From Fluviicola sp. (GTDB lineage Bacteria; Bacteroidota; Bacteroidia; Flavobacteriales_D; Crocinitomicaceae), in NCBI GenBank assembly GCA_021300395.1, contig JAJTEO010000018.1, forward strand, positions 1-36,562: a stretch of 36,562 nucleotides of DNA, in the 5' to 3' direction. Position 1 is the stretch's first letter, and each line of letters starts with the position of its first letter. Below, piece by piece: positions 1 through 8,998 of the stretch. The notes under the pieces are model-generated. The model did not search any database. It saw only the letters and a list, made by a program, of their open reading frames with translations, and was not told where the DNA came from. A program made the position numbers and the translations under genes.

Positions 1-3000
1 TTCTTGTAATAAGTTCGCAGCACCAAACGCTTCAAGAGCCCAAACCTCCATCTCACCAAATCTTTGACCTCCAAACTGAGCCTTACCACCAAGTGGTTGC
101 TGAGTAATAAGAGAGTATGGTCCGATAGAACGAGCGTGCATTTTGTCATCAACCATGTGGGCTAATTTCAACATGTAAATTACACCAACTGTCGCAGTTT
201 GGTGGAAACGCTCACCTGTACCTCCATCATATAAGTAAGTCTTACCTGATTTTGGAACCCCAGCTTTAGCTGTCCATTCATCAATTTCATATGGTTTAGC
301 ACCATCAAAAATAGGTGTAGCAAATTTAACTCCTAATTTTTGACCAGCCCAACCTAAAACTGTTTCATAAACCTGTCCTAAGTTCATACGAGAAGGTACC
401 CCTAGTGGATTTAACACGATATCAACCGGTGTTCCATCTTCTAAGAATGGCATATCTTCAGCACGAACAATATTTGCAACAATTCCTTTGTTACCGTGAC
501 GTCCAGCCATTTTATCACCAACTTTTAACTTACGTTTTTTAGCGATATAAACTTTTGCCATTTTAACAATTCCTGCTGGTAACTCATCACCAACTGAAAT
601 GTGGAATTTTTTACGTTTAAAAGTTCCTAATAAGTCATTTGCTTTAATGTTAAAGTTGTGAATTACACGACCAATTAATGTATTCAAATGAGCTTCAGCA
701 GTCCAATTAGTTGGATTTACAATTGTATAATCAATTGCAAAAAGGTTTTTCTGAGTGAATTTTGTACCTTTTTTAATAATCTCCTCACGGAAGTTATTGA
801 ATACTCCATTCGACTTAGTTTCACCAACAACTTGTAATAACTTGTCAACTAATTTTTCTTTTAATACTGCAAAATCCTTTTCATAATCAGCATCAAGGCT
901 TTCCAAAATTGGTTTATCTTGTGCTTTAGATTTTCTGTCTTTTACAGCTCTAGAGAATAATTTTTTATCAATAACAACACCTCTTAAAGAAGGACCTGCT
1001 TTCAAAGATGCATCTTTAACATCACCTGCTTTATCACCGAAGATTGCTCTTAACAATTTCTCTTCTGGTGAAGGATCTGTTTCTCCTTTTGGAGTAATTT
1101 TACCAATTAAAATATCTCCTTCTTTAATCTCAGCTCCAATACGGATTAATCCGTTTTCGTCAAGATCTTTAGTAGCTTCTTCACTAACATTTGGAATATC
1201 AGAAGTTAACTCTTCCATACCACGTTTAGTATCACGAACATCTACAGTATATTCATCAATGTGAATAGAAGTAAATACATCATCTCTAACAACTCTTTCA
1301 GAGATTACAATCGCATCCTCAAAGTTATAACCTTTCCATGGCATGAAAGCCACTTTTAAGTTTTGCCCTAAAGCTAATTCACCTTGTTGCGTAGCGTAAC
1401 CTTCACAAAGAACTTGTCCTTTTTCAACTCTATCACCTTTCTTAACGATTGGTTTCAAGTTCATACAAGTACTTTGATTTGTTTTAGCAAATTTAGTTAA
1501 AGTGTATTTTGTCACTTCACTATCAAAACTTACTAATTTATCATCTTCAGTCCAGTCATAACGAATAACGATCTCATTCGCATCAACGTATTCAACAACA
1601 CCTGAATTCTCAGCGTTGATTAATACTCTAGAATCTCTAGCAACTAATCTTTCAATACCTGTTCCAACAATTGGTGAATTTGGTTTCAACAAAGGAACAG
1701 CTTGACGTTGCATGTTAGATCCCATCAATGCACGGTTGGCATCATCATGCTCTAAGAAAGGAATTGAAGAAGCGGCAATCGAAGCAATTTGATTTGCTCC
1801 AACATCCATTAAATGTAAATTTCCAGGTTTAACAACTGGGAAATCACCTTCATATCTCGCCTTAACAACATCTGTTAAGAAATTACCATCATTATCAATA
1901 ATTGCATTTGCTTGTGCAATAATTTTTGAATCTTCCTCTTCAGCAGATAAATAAACTGGTTCTTCTGTTAAAACAGCTTTACCACCATCTACTCTTCTGT
2001 ATGGAGTTTCAATAAATCCTAATTTATTAACCTTAGCAAATACACATAAAGATGAAATCAAACCAATGTTTGGTCCCTCTGGTGTTTCGATTGTACATAA
2101 ACGTCCATAATGTGTGTAGTGAACATCACGTACCTCGAATCCTGCTCTTTCTCTAGAAAGTCCACCAGGCCCTAGTGCTGAAAGTCTTCTCTTGTGAGTT
2201 ACTTCAGAAAGAGGATTGGTTTGATCCATAAATTGAGATAACTGATTCGTACCAAAGAACGAATTAATTACTGAAGAAAGTGTCTTCGCATTAATTAAAT
2301 CGATCGGTGTAAAAACCTCATTATCTCTAACATTCATACGCTCACGAATTGTTCTAGCCATTCTAGCTAAACCAACACCGAATTGCGCATATAATTGTTC
2401 ACCTACAGTTCTAACACGACGATTAGATAAGTGATCAATATCATCAACATCTGCTTTCGAATTAACTAATTCGATCAAATATTTAATGATTAAAATGATA
2501 TCATTTTTAGTCAATACTCTAGATTGCTCAGAAATATCGATTCCTAATTTTTTATTCAAACGGAAACGACCTACCTCACCTAAATCATAACGAGTATCAG
2601 AGAAGAATAATTTTTCAAAAACTCCTTTTGCAGTTTCATAATCTGGTGGTTCAGCATTACGTAACTGTCTATAAATATGCTCTACAGCCTCTTTTTCAGA
2701 GTTTGAAGTATCTTTTTGTAAAGTATTGTAAATTAATGTGAAATCAGCACTATTCACATCTTCTTTATGAAGAATAATTGTCTTAACTCCTGAATCTACA
2801 ATTAAATCAACGTGGAAATCTTCGATTACTGTTTCACGGTCTAAAAGAACTTCATTTCTCTCAATAGAAACAACTTCTCCTGTATCTTCATCTACGAAAT
2901 CTTCAATCCATGTTTTTAAAACACGAGCAGCTAATTTACGTCCAACTAATTTTTTCAAATTAACTTTAGTTGCCTTTACTTCGTCAGCAAGACCAAATAT

Positions 3001-3657
3001 TTCAAGAATATCTTTATCACTTTCGTAACCTATAGCACGGAATAAAGTTGTAACAGGTAATTTTTTCTTACGATCGATGTAAGCATACATTACACTATTA
3101 ATATCAGTAGCGAACTCAATCCAAGAACCCTTGAAAGGAATAACACGTGCTGAATATAATTTAGTTCCATTAGCGTGACGACTTTGACCAAAGAAAACAC
3201 CTGGAGATCTGTGTAATTGTGAAACGATAACACGTTGTGCACCATTTACAACAAAAGATCCTTTTGGAGTCATGTATGGAATTGTACCAAGATAAACATC
3301 TTGAACAATAGTTTCAAAATCCTCATGTTCTGGATCCGTACAATACAATTTTAATTTTGCTTTTAACGGAACACTATAAGTTAACCCTCTATCTATACAC
3401 TCTTCAATAGTGTAACGTGGTGGATCTACGAAATAATCTAAGAACTCTAATACGAATTGATTTCTTGTATCCGTAATTGGAAAATTCTCAGAAAATACTT
3501 TAAATAGCCCTTCACTATCTCTGTTCTCAGGAGTTGTTTCTAATTGAAAAAACTCTTGGAAGGACTTAATTTGAATATCCAAGAAATCTGGATAATCAAA
3601 TTGATTTTTGCTAGAAGCAAAATTAATTCTTGTCGATATATTACTTGTTGTTGCCAA
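1..3657 (-). CDS. rpoB: RNA polymerase beta subunit (partial, 3' end beyond window)
   Basis: This encodes the beta subunit of DNA-dependent RNA polymerase, the catalytic partner of beta-prime in transcription. 1219 codons are visible and the C-terminus lies beyond position 1; family members in this phylum run to about 1270 residues, so roughly 50 are missing. The start is a TTG at 3657-3655: an in-frame TAG sits only two codons upstream (3663-3661), and the protein following the TTG begins [12 protein letters not shown], the expected N-terminus, with no nearby ATG. The rifampicin pocket is present near residue 476 (NQLSQFMDQ, then [13 protein letters not shown]) with the usual sensitive-type Gln, Asp, His and Ser residues. 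The C-terminal part contains the [12 protein letters not shown] motif. It follows rplL by 108 bases and should be cotranscribed with it; rpoC is expected next. Confidence 0.98.
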   Translation of the reverse strand, partial: MATTSNISTRINFASSKNQFDYPDFLDIQIKSFQEFFQLETTPENRDSEGLFKVFSENFPITDTRNQFVLEFLDYFVDPPRYTIEECIDRGLTYSVPLKAKLKLYCTDPEHEDFETIVQDVYLGTIPYMTPKGSFVVNGAQRVIVSQLHRSPGVFFGQSRHANGTKLYSARVIPFKGSWIEFATDINSVMYAYIDRKKKLPVTTLFRAIGYESDKDILEIFGLADEVKATKVNLKKLVGRKLAARVLKTWIEDFVDEDTGEVVSIERNEVLLDRETVIEDFHVDLIVDSGVKTIILHKEDVNSADFTLIYNTLQKDTSNSEKEAVEHIYRQLRNAEPPDYETAKGVFEKLFFSDTRYDLGEVGRFRLNKKLGIDISEQSRVLTKNDIILIIKYLIELVNSKADVDDIDHLSNRRVRTVGEQLYAQFGVGLARMARTIRERMNVRDNEVFTPIDLINAKTLSSVINSFFGTNQLSQFMDQTNPLSEVTHKRRLSALGPGGLSRERAGFEVRDVHYTHYGRLCTIETPEGPNIGLISSLCVFAKVNKLGFIETPYRRVDGGKAVLTEEPVYLSAEEEDSKIIAQANAIIDNDGNFLTDVVKARYEGDFPVVKPGNLHLMDVGANQIASIAASSIPFLEHDDANRALMGSNMQRQAVPLLKPNSPIVGTGIERLVARDSRVLINAENSGVVEYVDANEIVIRYDWTEDDKLVSFDSEVTKYTLTKFAKTNQSTCMNLKPIVKKGDRVEKGQVLCEGYATQQGELALGQNLKVAFMPWKGYNFEDAIVISERVVRDDVFTSIHIDEYTVDVRDTKRGMEELTSDIPNVSEEATKDLDENGLIRIGAEIKEGDILIGKITPKGETDPSPEEKLLRAIFGDKAGDVKDASLKAGPSLRGVVIDKKLFSRAVKDRKSKAQDKPILESLDADYEKDFAVLKEKLVDKLLQVVGETKSNGVFNNFREEIIKKGTKFTQKNLFAIDYTIVNPTNWTAEAHLNTLIGRVIHNFNIKANDLLGTFKRKKFHISVGDELPAGIVKMAKVYIAKKRKLKVGDKMAGRHGNKGIVANIVRAEDMPFLEDGTPVDIVLNPLGVPSRMNLGQVYETVLGWAGQKLGVKFATPIFDGAKPYEIDEWTAKAGVPKSGKTYLYDGGTGERFHQTATVGVIYMLKLAHMVDDKMHARSIGPYSLITQQPLGGKAQFGGQRFGEMEVWALEAFGAANLLQE

Positions 3658-3708
3658 GGCCTATAAGAATTTGTTGATGAAAACGTTTTAACTTACTCAA
3701 ATCAATAA

Positions 3709-3751
3709 AAATAGGAATAGGCACGAGCAAAATGCCGTGCCTTTCCTATTT
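3709..3751 (-). terminator. Terminator-like hairpin in the rplL-rpoB gap
   Basis: Bases 3709-3725 pair with 3736-3751: nine pairs (aaataggaa/ttcctattt), one bulged T at 3718, then seven pairs (aggcacg/cgtgcct) closing a 10-base loop. On the minus strand the stem is followed directly by a short T-run, so it looks like a leaky intrinsic terminator or an RNA processing site. In E. coli the same gap holds an attenuator and an RNase III site that lower rpoB relative to rplL. The structure is seen here; the function is inferred. Confidence 0.65.
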
Positions 3752-3765
3752 ATGAAGTATGATAG

Positions 3766-4143
3766 TTATTTAATCTCAACTTCAGCACCAGCTTCTTCTA
3801 AAGCAGCTTTTAATGCATTAGCTTCGTCTTTAGAAACAGCTTCTTTCAATGTAGAAGGAGCACCGTCAACTAAATCTTTAGACTCTTTTAAACCGTTACC
3901 AGTTAATTCTTTAACTAATTTCACTACAGCTAATTTGTTAGCTCCACCAGCTTTTAAGATTACATCAAACTCAGTTTTCTCTTCTGCAGCAGCACCTCCA
4001 TCAGCCCCTCCACCAGCTACCATAACAGCAGCAGCAGCAGCAGGTTCGATTCCGTACTCATCTTTTAAGATAGTAGCAAGTTCGTTAACTTCTTTAACTG
4101 TCAAATTTACTAGCGTTTCCGCGATTTGTTTTAAATCAGCCAT
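3766..4143 (-). CDS. rplL: 50S ribosomal protein L7/L12
   Basis: This is the ribosomal stalk protein that recruits and stimulates the GTPase factors EF-Tu, EF-G, IF2 and RF3 and sits on L10 as dimers. The 125 residues have the full layout: an N-terminal dimerisation domain (about 1-35), an Ala/Gly-rich hinge (about 36-55, [20 protein letters not shown]) and the conserved C-terminal domain ending in [10 protein letters not shown], with the factor-binding stretch [18 protein letters not shown]. The length is normal. It lies 40 bases after rplJ in the same operon. A large hairpin follows before rpoB, consistent with the need for more L7/L12 than RNA polymerase. Confidence 0.98.
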   Translation of the reverse strand: MADLKQIAETLVNLTVKEVNELATILKDEYGIEPAAAAAVMVAGGGADGGAAAEEKTEFDVILKAGGANKLAVVKLVKELTGNGLKESKDLVDGAPSTLKEAVSKDEANALKAALEEAGAEVEIK

Positions 4144-4183
4144 TTTTCTTTATTTTTTAAACTAAATTGTACAATAATAATAA

Positions 4184-4705
4184 TTATGCTCTTTCTTCGA
4201 GCGTTTTCAAGATACCAGCAATTTTACCACCTTGCCCTTTAAGAGCAGAGATAACATTTTTAGCTGGACTTTGTAATAATCCAATGATATCACCAATAAC
4301 TTCTTCCTTGCTTTTGATTGATACTAAAGCTGCTAATTGGTCATCACCAACATAAACAGCTTCTTCAATGTATGCACCTTTAAGAAGTGGTTTCTCATTT
4401 GATTTACGGAAATCTTGAATTAATTTTGCAGGAGCATTCCCTACTTCGCTAAACATTATAGACGTTTGACCAGCTAATGTGTCTTTTAATTGTCCATAAT
4501 TTTTACCTTCAACTTTATCCATTGCTTTAGAAAGTAAAGTATTCTTTACTACTCTTAAACGAATGTTAGAATTGAAACATTTTCTACGAAGATTGTTTAC
4601 GCTTTCAACAGTTAATTCAGAAGTATCCGTTAAATAGATGATACTTGAAGCTGATAATTCAGCAACTAATCCATCTATGTACTTCGCTTTTTCTTCTTTC
4701 GTCAT
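4184..4705 (-). CDS. rplJ: 50S ribosomal protein L10
   Basis: This is the stalk base protein that anchors L7/L12 dimers to 23S rRNA near L11. The 173-residue product has the L10 N-terminal pattern (MTKEEKAKYIDGL, then RRKCFNSNIRLRVVKNTLLSKAM, quoted in part: VVKNTLLSKAM) and an acidic/Ala-rich C-terminal helix that binds L7/L12 (LQSPAKNVISALKGQ...LKTLEERA). The length is normal. It lies only 12 bases after rplA, so there is no room for a separate L10 leader of the E. coli type in front of it. Any autoregulation by L10-L7/L12 would have to act within the rplA end. Confidence 0.97.
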   Translation of the reverse strand: MTKEEKAKYIDGLVAELSASSIIYLTDTSELTVESVNNLRRKCFNSNIRLRVVKNTLLSKAMDKVEGKNYGQLKDTLAGQTSIMFSEVGNAPAKLIQDFRKSNEKPLLKGAYIEEAVYVGDDQLAALVSIKSKEEVIGDIIGLLQSPAKNVISALKGQGGKIAGILKTLEERA

Positions 4706-4717
4706 TTTACTTCAGTT

Positions 4718-5413
4718 TTAAGCTACTACAGTTTTAGTATCAATTTGAATACCAGGACTCATTGTTGAGCTTAAGAACACACTTTTGATGTAAGTTCCTT
4801 TAGCAGAAGAAGGTTTCATTTTAATCAAAGTTTGAATTAATTCCATAGAATTCTCGCGAATTTTATTTCCTTCGAAACTCACTTTTCCAACTGAGCTATG
4901 GATAATACCATATTTATCAACTTTGAAATCAATTTTACCTGCTTTCACCTCTTCAACAGCTTTACCGATCTCCATCGTTACAGTACCTGTTTTAGGATTT
5001 GGCATTAAACTTCTTGGTCCTAAAATACGACCTAAAGCACCAACTTTACCCATTACAGAAGGCATTGTAATAATAACATCAACATCTGTCCATCCACCTT
5101 TGATTTTTTCAATGTAATCATCTAAACCTACAAAATCAGCTCCTGCAGCAACTGCTTCAGCTTCTTTATCTGGAGTACATAATACAAGTACGCGAACATC
5201 TTTTCCTGTACCGTGAGGTAAAGAAACTGTTCCACGAATCATTTGGTTTGCTTTTCTAGGATCAACTCCTAATCTTACGCAGATATCTACTGAAGCATCA
5301 AATTTAGTTGTAGAAATATCCTTTACCAAATCGCAAGCTTCACCTAATGAATATGCTTTAGCCAAATCAACTTTCGCTAAAACTTCTTTTCTTTTTTTAG
5401 AAATTCTTTTCAT
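4718..5413 (-). CDS. rplA: 50S ribosomal protein L1
   Basis: L1 forms the mobile L1 stalk that handles deacylated tRNA leaving the E site, and in many bacteria it represses its own operon by binding the L11-L1 mRNA leader. The 231-residue sequence carries the family core: [21 protein letters not shown] in the N-terminal part, [18 protein letters not shown] in the middle and the [15 protein letters not shown] segment later. The length is normal. It follows rplK by 10 bases and precedes rplJ by 12, so all three are translationally close. See the candidate leader at 5887-5938. Confidence 0.98.
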   Translation of the reverse strand: MKRISKKRKEVLAKVDLAKAYSLGEACDLVKDISTTKFDASVDICVRLGVDPRKANQMIRGTVSLPHGTGKDVRVLVLCTPDKEAEAVAAGADFVGLDDYIEKIKGGWTDVDVIITMPSVMGKVGALGRILGPRSLMPNPKTGTVTMEIGKAVEEVKAGKIDFKVDKYGIIHSSVGKVSFEGNKIRENSMELIQTLIKMKPSSAKGTYIKSVFLSSTMSPGIQIDTKTVVA

Positions 5414-5423
5414 GATTTAACTA

Positions 5424-5870
5424 TTATTTTGATAATGGTGCATCTCCACCTTTAACTATTACTCCCATACTTCTTGCAGTTCCTGCTACCATTCTCATTG
5501 CTGAATCAACTGTAAAACAGTTCATGTCTGGTAATTTATCTTCTGCAATTGTTTTAATAGCATCCCAAGACATAGTAGCAACTTTGTTTCTGTTAGGCTC
5601 AGAAGAACCTTTTTTCAACTTAGTCGTTTCCATGATTTGAATTGCTGCTGGGGGAGTTTTGATAATGAAATCAAAAGATTTATCACCATAAACAGTGATA
5701 ACAACTGGTAATACCTTTCCTGGTTTATCCTGCGTACGAGCGTTAAACTGTTTGCAGAACTCCATGATGTTCACACCTTTAGAACCTAAAGCTGGACCCA
5801 CCGGAGGAGCCGGATTGGCAGCACCACCTTTGATCTGTAATTTGATCAATCCTGCTACTACTTTAGCCAT
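5424..5870 (-). CDS. rplK: 50S ribosomal protein L11
   Basis: L11 binds the GTPase-associated region of 23S rRNA next to the L10 stalk. The 148 residues include the N-terminal proline-rich segment [29 protein letters not shown] (here [19 protein letters not shown]) and the C-terminal rRNA-binding domain ending [10 protein letters not shown]. The length is typical. It is the first gene after nusG, separated by a 78-base spacer that holds a possible regulatory fold, and the first of the rplK-rplA-rplJ-rplL-rpoB run. Confidence 0.98.
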   Translation of the reverse strand: MAKVVAGLIKLQIKGGAANPAPPVGPALGSKGVNIMEFCKQFNARTQDKPGKVLPVVITVYGDKSFDFIIKTPPAAIQIMETTKLKKGSSEPNRNKVATMSWDAIKTIAEDKLPDMNCFTVDSAMRMVAGTARSMGVIVKGGDAPLSK

Positions 5871-5886
5871 TGTATTTAAAAATTAT

Positions 5887-5938
5887 GTAGTCTAACATGA
5901 GTCATTTGGGAAGCTTTAATCAAAATTCTCACTCCTAC
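5887..5938 (-). promoter_or_regulatory. Candidate structured leader (possible L1 autoregulatory site) before rplK
   Basis: In the nusG-rplK spacer the minus-strand RNA can form a two-part stem: GTAG (5938-5935) with CTAC (5890-5887) and GAGT (5934-5931) with ACTC (5902-5899). The 5' side is continuous while the 3' side carries an 8-base bulge (ATGTTAGA), giving an asymmetric internal loop. L1 in other bacteria represses the L11-L1 operon through a leader stem with asymmetric loops. The pairing is seen; the assignment to L1 is inference and the stem is short. Confidence 0.35.
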
Positions 5939-5948
5939 GGTTAATATA

Positions 5949-6500
5949 CTATATCTCTTTTTCGACCTGCATATAACTTAACTCAAGTAAGTTTTTACGG
6001 CCGAAAATTTTAACCATTACTTTCAGTTTTTTCTTGTCTTCATTGATTTCATCAATTACACCGCTGAAATTGTTAAATGGACCATCAATTACTTTAACTG
6101 ATTCTCCAACAACAAATGGTATTTTCATTTCTTCTTCAGTCTCTGATAACTCATCAACTTTCCCAAGAATTCTATTTACTTCTGCCAAACGCATCGGTAC
6201 AGGATCTCCTCCTTTTTCAGTACCTAAAAAACCAATAACGTTTGGAATACTTTTGATAACGTGAGTAACCTCACCTACTAAAGCAGCTTCAATCAATACA
6301 TAACCAGGCAAATAAGCTTTTTCTTTACTAACTTTTTTACCATTACGAATTTGAAATACTTTTTCTGTAGGAATCAAAACTTGATCAACAAAGTTCTCAA
6401 GTTTTAAACGCGAAATTTCAAGGTCTAAATATTCTTTAACCTTTTTCTCTTTTCCACTAACCGCTCTAACAACGTACCAACGTTTTTTTATCTCTCCCAT
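5949..6500 (-). CDS. nusG: Transcription termination/antitermination factor NusG
   Basis: NusG binds elongating RNA polymerase, modulates pausing and couples transcription to Rho and the ribosome. The start is placed at 6500 (MGEIKKRWYVVRAVSGKE) because that is where homology to the NGN domain begins; a longer reading from 6548 would add 16 unconserved residues and overlap the end of secE. The 183 residues comprise the NGN domain (about 8-110, with AYLPGYVLIEA) and a C-terminal KOW domain (about 130-183, VGESVKVIDGPFNNFSGVI). It lies 8 bases after secE, the usual bacterial pairing, and is followed by rplK. Confidence 0.97.
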   Translation of the reverse strand: MGEIKKRWYVVRAVSGKEKKVKEYLDLEISRLKLENFVDQVLIPTEKVFQIRNGKKVSKEKAYLPGYVLIEAALVGEVTHVIKSIPNVIGFLGTEKGGDPVPMRLAEVNRILGKVDELSETEEEMKIPFVVGESVKVIDGPFNNFSGVIDEINEDKKKLKVMVKIFGRKNLLELSYMQVEKEI

Positions 6501-6508
6501 TATATTTG

Positions 6509-6730
6509 TTAAAACATGTGGTAAATAAATCCTAAAATACCTCTCCAAGAAGATTCTGAATCTCCAACAATACCAAAACCAAAATCCATTACAAAAATGA
6601 ACAAAGAAATGATAATAGATGCAACAACTACAATAATAGTATTACTTTGAAGTTCTTTCCAAGTAGGCCACGTAACATTATGAACCATTTCGTTCACCGT
6701 TTCGTTAATGTATTCTTTGAATTTTGACAC
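6509..6730 (-). CDS. secE: Preprotein translocase subunit SecE
   Basis: This is the small essential subunit of the SecYEG inner-membrane protein channel. The 73 residues match the short single-span form: an amphipathic cytoplasmic helix (KFKEYINETVNEMVHNVTWPTWKEL) containing the conserved VTWPTW motif near residues 18-23, then one membrane helix (about 30-50). It lies between tRNA-Trp and nusG, the standard bacterial order. Confidence 0.97.
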   Translation of the reverse strand: MSKFKEYINETVNEMVHNVTWPTWKELQSNTIIVVVASIIISLFIFVMDFGFGIVGDSESSWRGILGFIYHMF

Positions 6731-6750
6731 GTCTTTTTATGTTTTAATTG

Positions 6751-6823
6751 CGCGGGCGGTAAGATTCGAACTCACGACCAATGGTTTTGGAGACCACTAC
6801 TCTACCAACTGAGCTACACCCGC
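6751..6823 (-). tRNA. tRNA-Trp (anticodon CCA)
   Basis: A 73-base cloverleaf on the minus strand. The acceptor stem GCGGGTG (6823-6817) pairs with CGCCCGC (6758-6752), with one G-T pair and a G discriminator at 6751. The D arm is TAGCTCAGTTGGTAGAG, the anticodon loop reads CTCCAAA with anticodon CCA, and the T arm is GTGAG-TTCGAAT-CTTAC. CCA is not encoded. It sits between tuf and secE, a widely conserved position. Confidence 0.97.
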
Positions 6824-6829
6824 ATAAAA

Positions 6830-6848
6830 AGGGGAGACAAGCTCCCCT
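6830..6848 (-). terminator. Hairpin with T-run after tuf
   Basis: Seven-pair stem aggggag (6830-6836) with ctcccct (6842-6848) and a 5-base loop, followed on the minus strand by TTTTT. It looks like an intrinsic terminator for tuf, but tRNA-Trp begins only 6 bases beyond the stem, so it either leaks or serves as a processing boundary. Confidence 0.75.
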
Positions 6849-6871
6849 AATTTATATTTTTATCAAATAAA

Positions 6872-8059
6872 TTACTCGATAATTTCAGTAACCTGACCAG
6901 CACCTACTGTTCTACCACCCTCACGGATAGCGAAACGTAAACCTTTGTCCATTGCTACCGGTACGATCAATTTAACTGTAATTGAAACGTTATCACCTGG
7001 CATTACCATTTCACGTCCATCTGTTAAGAAGATCTCTCCTGTAACGTCTGTTGTACGGAAATAGAACTGAGGACGGTATTTGTTATGGAATGGAGTGTGA
7101 CGTCCACCTTCTTCTTTTTTCAATACGTAAATCTCAGCTTTGAATTCTTTATGAGGTTTTGTAGAACCTGGTTTACAGATAACCATACCTCTTTTGATTT
7201 GAGATTTCTCGATACCACGTAATAATAAACCTACGTTATCTCCAGCTTCACCTCTATCTAAGATTTTACGGAACATCTCAACCCCTGTACATGTTGATGT
7301 TAATTTCTCATCACCCATACCTAAGATCTCTACTGGATCACCTGTGTTAACAACACCTGCTTCAATACGACCTGTAGCTACAGTACCACGACCAGTAATT
7401 GTAAACACGTCCTCAACTGACATCAAGAATGGTTTATCAACTTCACGTGGAGGTAATTCGATATAAGTATCAACTGCATCCATTAATGCTTCAACAGTTT
7501 CAACCCATTTTGGTTCGTTATTTAAAGCTCCTAAAGCAGAACCTTGAATAACTGGAGTATTGTCACCATCATAGCTGTAGAAAGAAAGCAATTCTCTAAC
7601 TTCCATTTCAACTAATTCTAATAACTCTGCATCATCAACCATATCCACTTTGTTCATGAATACAACTAATCTTGGAACACCAACTTGACGTCCTAATAAG
7701 ATGTGCTCACGAGTTTGTGGCATTGGTCCATCTGTAGCAGCAACTACTAAAATTGCTCCATCCATTTGAGCAGCTCCTGTAACCATGTTTTTTACGTAAT
7801 CCGCGTGACCTGGACAGTCAACGTGTGCGTAGTGACGGTTAAGAGTTTCATACTCAACGTGAGATGTGTTAATTGTAATACCACGTTCTTTTTCTTCCGG
7901 TGCATTATCAATTGACGAGAAATCACGAACTGCAGCTAATCCTTTAGAAGCTAGTACGCTTGAAATAGCCGCTGTTAAAGTTGTTTTACCGTGGTCAACG
8001 TGACCAATTGTACCGATGTTAACGTGCGGTTTGGAACGATTATAATTTTCCTTAGCCAT
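6872..8059 (-). CDS. tuf: Translation elongation factor Tu
   Basis: EF-Tu is the GTPase that carries aminoacyl-tRNA to the ribosomal A site. The 395-residue product has the full set of G motifs: [10 protein letters not shown] (P-loop, about 19-28), the switch I segment [21 protein letters not shown] (switch II), NKVDMVDD and the QGSALGAL guanine loop. Domains 2 and 3 are intact, ending in [17 protein letters not shown]. Start and length are normal. It lies downstream of four tRNA genes, probably in one transcript from the promoter at 8576-8605, and is followed by a terminator-like hairpin and tRNA-Trp. Confidence 0.99.
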   Translation of the reverse strand: MAKENYNRSKPHVNIGTIGHVDHGKTTLTAAISSVLASKGLAAVRDFSSIDNAPEEKERGITINTSHVEYETLNRHYAHVDCPGHADYVKNMVTGAAQMDGAILVVAATDGPMPQTREHILLGRQVGVPRLVVFMNKVDMVDDAELLELVEMEVRELLSFYSYDGDNTPVIQGSALGALNNEPKWVETVEALMDAVDTYIELPPREVDKPFLMSVEDVFTITGRGTVATGRIEAGVVNTGDPVEILGMGDEKLTSTCTGVEMFRKILDRGEAGDNVGLLLRGIEKSQIKRGMVICKPGSTKPHKEFKAEIYVLKKEEGGRHTPFHNKYRPQFYFRTTDVTGEIFLTDGREMVMPGDNVSITVKLIVPVAMDKGLRFAIREGGRTVGAGQVTEIIE

Positions 8060-8151
8060 TGTTATATTTGTTACTTAGTTAATAAACCAATCTTTAGAAT
8101 ATAAAAAATCCCACCCGAATTGGATGAAATCCCTACTTATTCTTTCTGTAG

Positions 8152-8223
8152 AGCCAATGACGAGAATTGAACTCGTGACCTCTTCCTTACCAAGGAAGCA
8201 CTCTACCCCTGAGCTACACCGGC
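8152..8223 (-). tRNA. tRNA-Thr (anticodon GGT)
   Basis: A 72-base cloverleaf on the minus strand. The acceptor stem GCCGGTG (8223-8217) pairs with CATTGGC (8159-8153), with two G-T pairs, and the discriminator at 8152 is T. The anticodon stem-loop is CTTCC-TTGGTAA-GGAAG with anticodon GGT, and the T arm is ACGAG-TTCAATT-CTCGT. Last of the four tRNAs before tuf. Confidence 0.96.
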
Positions 8224-8248
8224 TTACATAATCTTTTAAAATAATAAG

Positions 8249-8321
8249 AGCGGGAGACGAGATTCGAACTCGCGACCCTCAGCTTGGAAGGCTGACGCTC
8301 TACCAACTGAGCTACTCCCGC
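8249..8321 (-). tRNA. tRNA-Gly (anticodon TCC)
   Basis: A 73-base cloverleaf on the minus strand. The acceptor stem GCGGGAG (8321-8315) pairs with CTCCCGC (8256-8250), discriminator T at 8249. The anticodon arm is TCAGC-CTTCCAA-GCTGA with anticodon TCC, and the T arm is GCGAG-TTCGAAT-CTCGT. Third of the four-tRNA cluster upstream of tuf. Confidence 0.96.
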
Positions 8322-8345
8322 TTATTTAATTCCATTAATATAATG

Positions 8346-8427
8346 TGGGGGTGGATGGACTCGAACCAACGATACCTCACGGTGACAGATTTACAGTCTG
8401 CTGCAATAGCCACTATGCGACACCCCC
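8346..8427 (-). tRNA. tRNA-Tyr (anticodon GTA)
   Basis: An 82-base class II tRNA on the minus strand with the long variable arm expected for tyrosine. The acceptor stem GGGGGTG (8427-8421) pairs with CACCCCC (8353-8347), discriminator A at 8346. The anticodon loop CTGTAAA gives anticodon GTA, and the T arm is GTTGG-TTCGAGT-CCATC. Confidence 0.96.
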
Positions 8428-8439
8428 TCATGTATATTG

Positions 8440-8513
8440 AGCCGATGGAGGGACTCGAACCCCCGACCTGCTGATTACAAATCAGCTGCTCTAGCCAGCT
8501 GAGCTACATCGGC
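8440..8513 (-). tRNA. tRNA-Thr (anticodon TGT)
   Basis: A 74-base cloverleaf on the minus strand. The acceptor stem GCCGATG (8513-8507) pairs with CATCGGC (8447-8441), discriminator T at 8440. The anticodon arm is GCTGA-TTTGTAA-TCAGC with anticodon TGT. It is the first gene after the promoter at 8576-8605 and the second threonine tRNA of the cluster, so the GGT and TGT isoacceptors together read the common threonine codons. Confidence 0.96.
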
Positions 8514-8575
8514 GCTTATATTAATGTTATCAGTATTTTAAAGAACTTGTAAAAGTGTTTCCCTTATTGGGTGTG

Positions 8576-8605
8576 CAAATGTATGTACTATTTTTGAATC
8601 TACAA
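8576..8605 (-). promoter_or_regulatory. Bacteroidota-type promoter for the tRNA-tuf block
   Basis: On the minus strand TTG (8605-8603) is followed by exactly 19 bases and then TACATTTG (8583-8576), an exact match to the Bacteroidota primary-sigma consensus TTG-N19-TAnnTTTG. It lies about 60 bases upstream of tRNA-Thr(TGT) and just past the terminator at 8631-8658, so it should start the tRNA-tuf-secE-nusG-ribosomal protein transcription. Confidence 0.8.
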
Positions 8606-8630
8606 TGCTTTTTGAAAATATTTTTTAAAA

Positions 8631-8658
8631 AAAATGAGCGATTTGACTCGCTCATTTT
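8631..8658 (-). terminator. Intrinsic terminator of the rpsU-xer-hpf operon
   Basis: Perfect 11-pair stem aaaatgagcga (8631-8641) with tcgctcatttt (8648-8658) and a 6-base loop; on the minus strand the stem runs on into further T residues (eight in a row). It lies 48 bases past the hpf stop codon and insulates that operon from the tRNA promoter. Confidence 0.9.
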
Positions 8659-8705
8659 AATAAAATATTATAAATCAATAATTTATTGTTGATAAAAATT
8701 TCAAA

Positions 8706-8996
8706 TTAATTTTTCTCTTTATGTTTATTTACTTGTTTTCTTAAAGCTTCAACGGCTAAATCAGCTGCCTCCTCAAAACTTTTACATTGTTTTTTAGCAA
8801 ATAACTCTTTACCTGGTATTAAAATTTTAACCTCTGCAACTTTATTTTCACCTTCTTGATCTTTATCCAATCTCAAAAACACTTCACTAGCAATAATGTT
8901 GTCGTAAAATAATTCTAATTTCCCAACTTTTTCGTTTATAAATTCAATTAACTTTTTGTCGGCTGTAAAATGTACAGAATGCACTTGGATATCCAT
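8706..8996 (-). CDS. hpf: Ribosome hibernation-promoting factor, short form (HPF/YfiA family)
   Basis: This small protein binds the 30S decoding region under stress or slow growth and holds ribosomes inactive. The 96-residue product is the short form without the C-terminal dimerisation domain of long HPF. It shows the family layout: MDIQVHSVHFTADKKLIEFINEKVGKL at the start (here VHFTADKKLIEFINEKVGKL), a beta-alpha-beta core with KVAEVKILIPGKELFA, and the helix SFEEAADLAVEALRKQ. It starts 2 bases after the recombinase stop and ends before a strong terminator, so it is the last gene of the rpsU operon. Confidence 0.93.
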   Translation of the reverse strand: MDIQVHSVHFTADKKLIEFINEKVGKLELFYDNIIASEVFLRLDKDQEGENKVAEVKILIPGKELFAKKQCKSFEEAADLAVEALRKQVNKHKEKN

Positions 8997-8998
8997 GA

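Noticed and set aside
2135-2290. Possible rifampicin-resistance substitutions in rpoB
   Set aside because: The pocket reads QLSQFMDQ...[10 protein letters not shown] with the usual sensitive-type residues at the classic positions.
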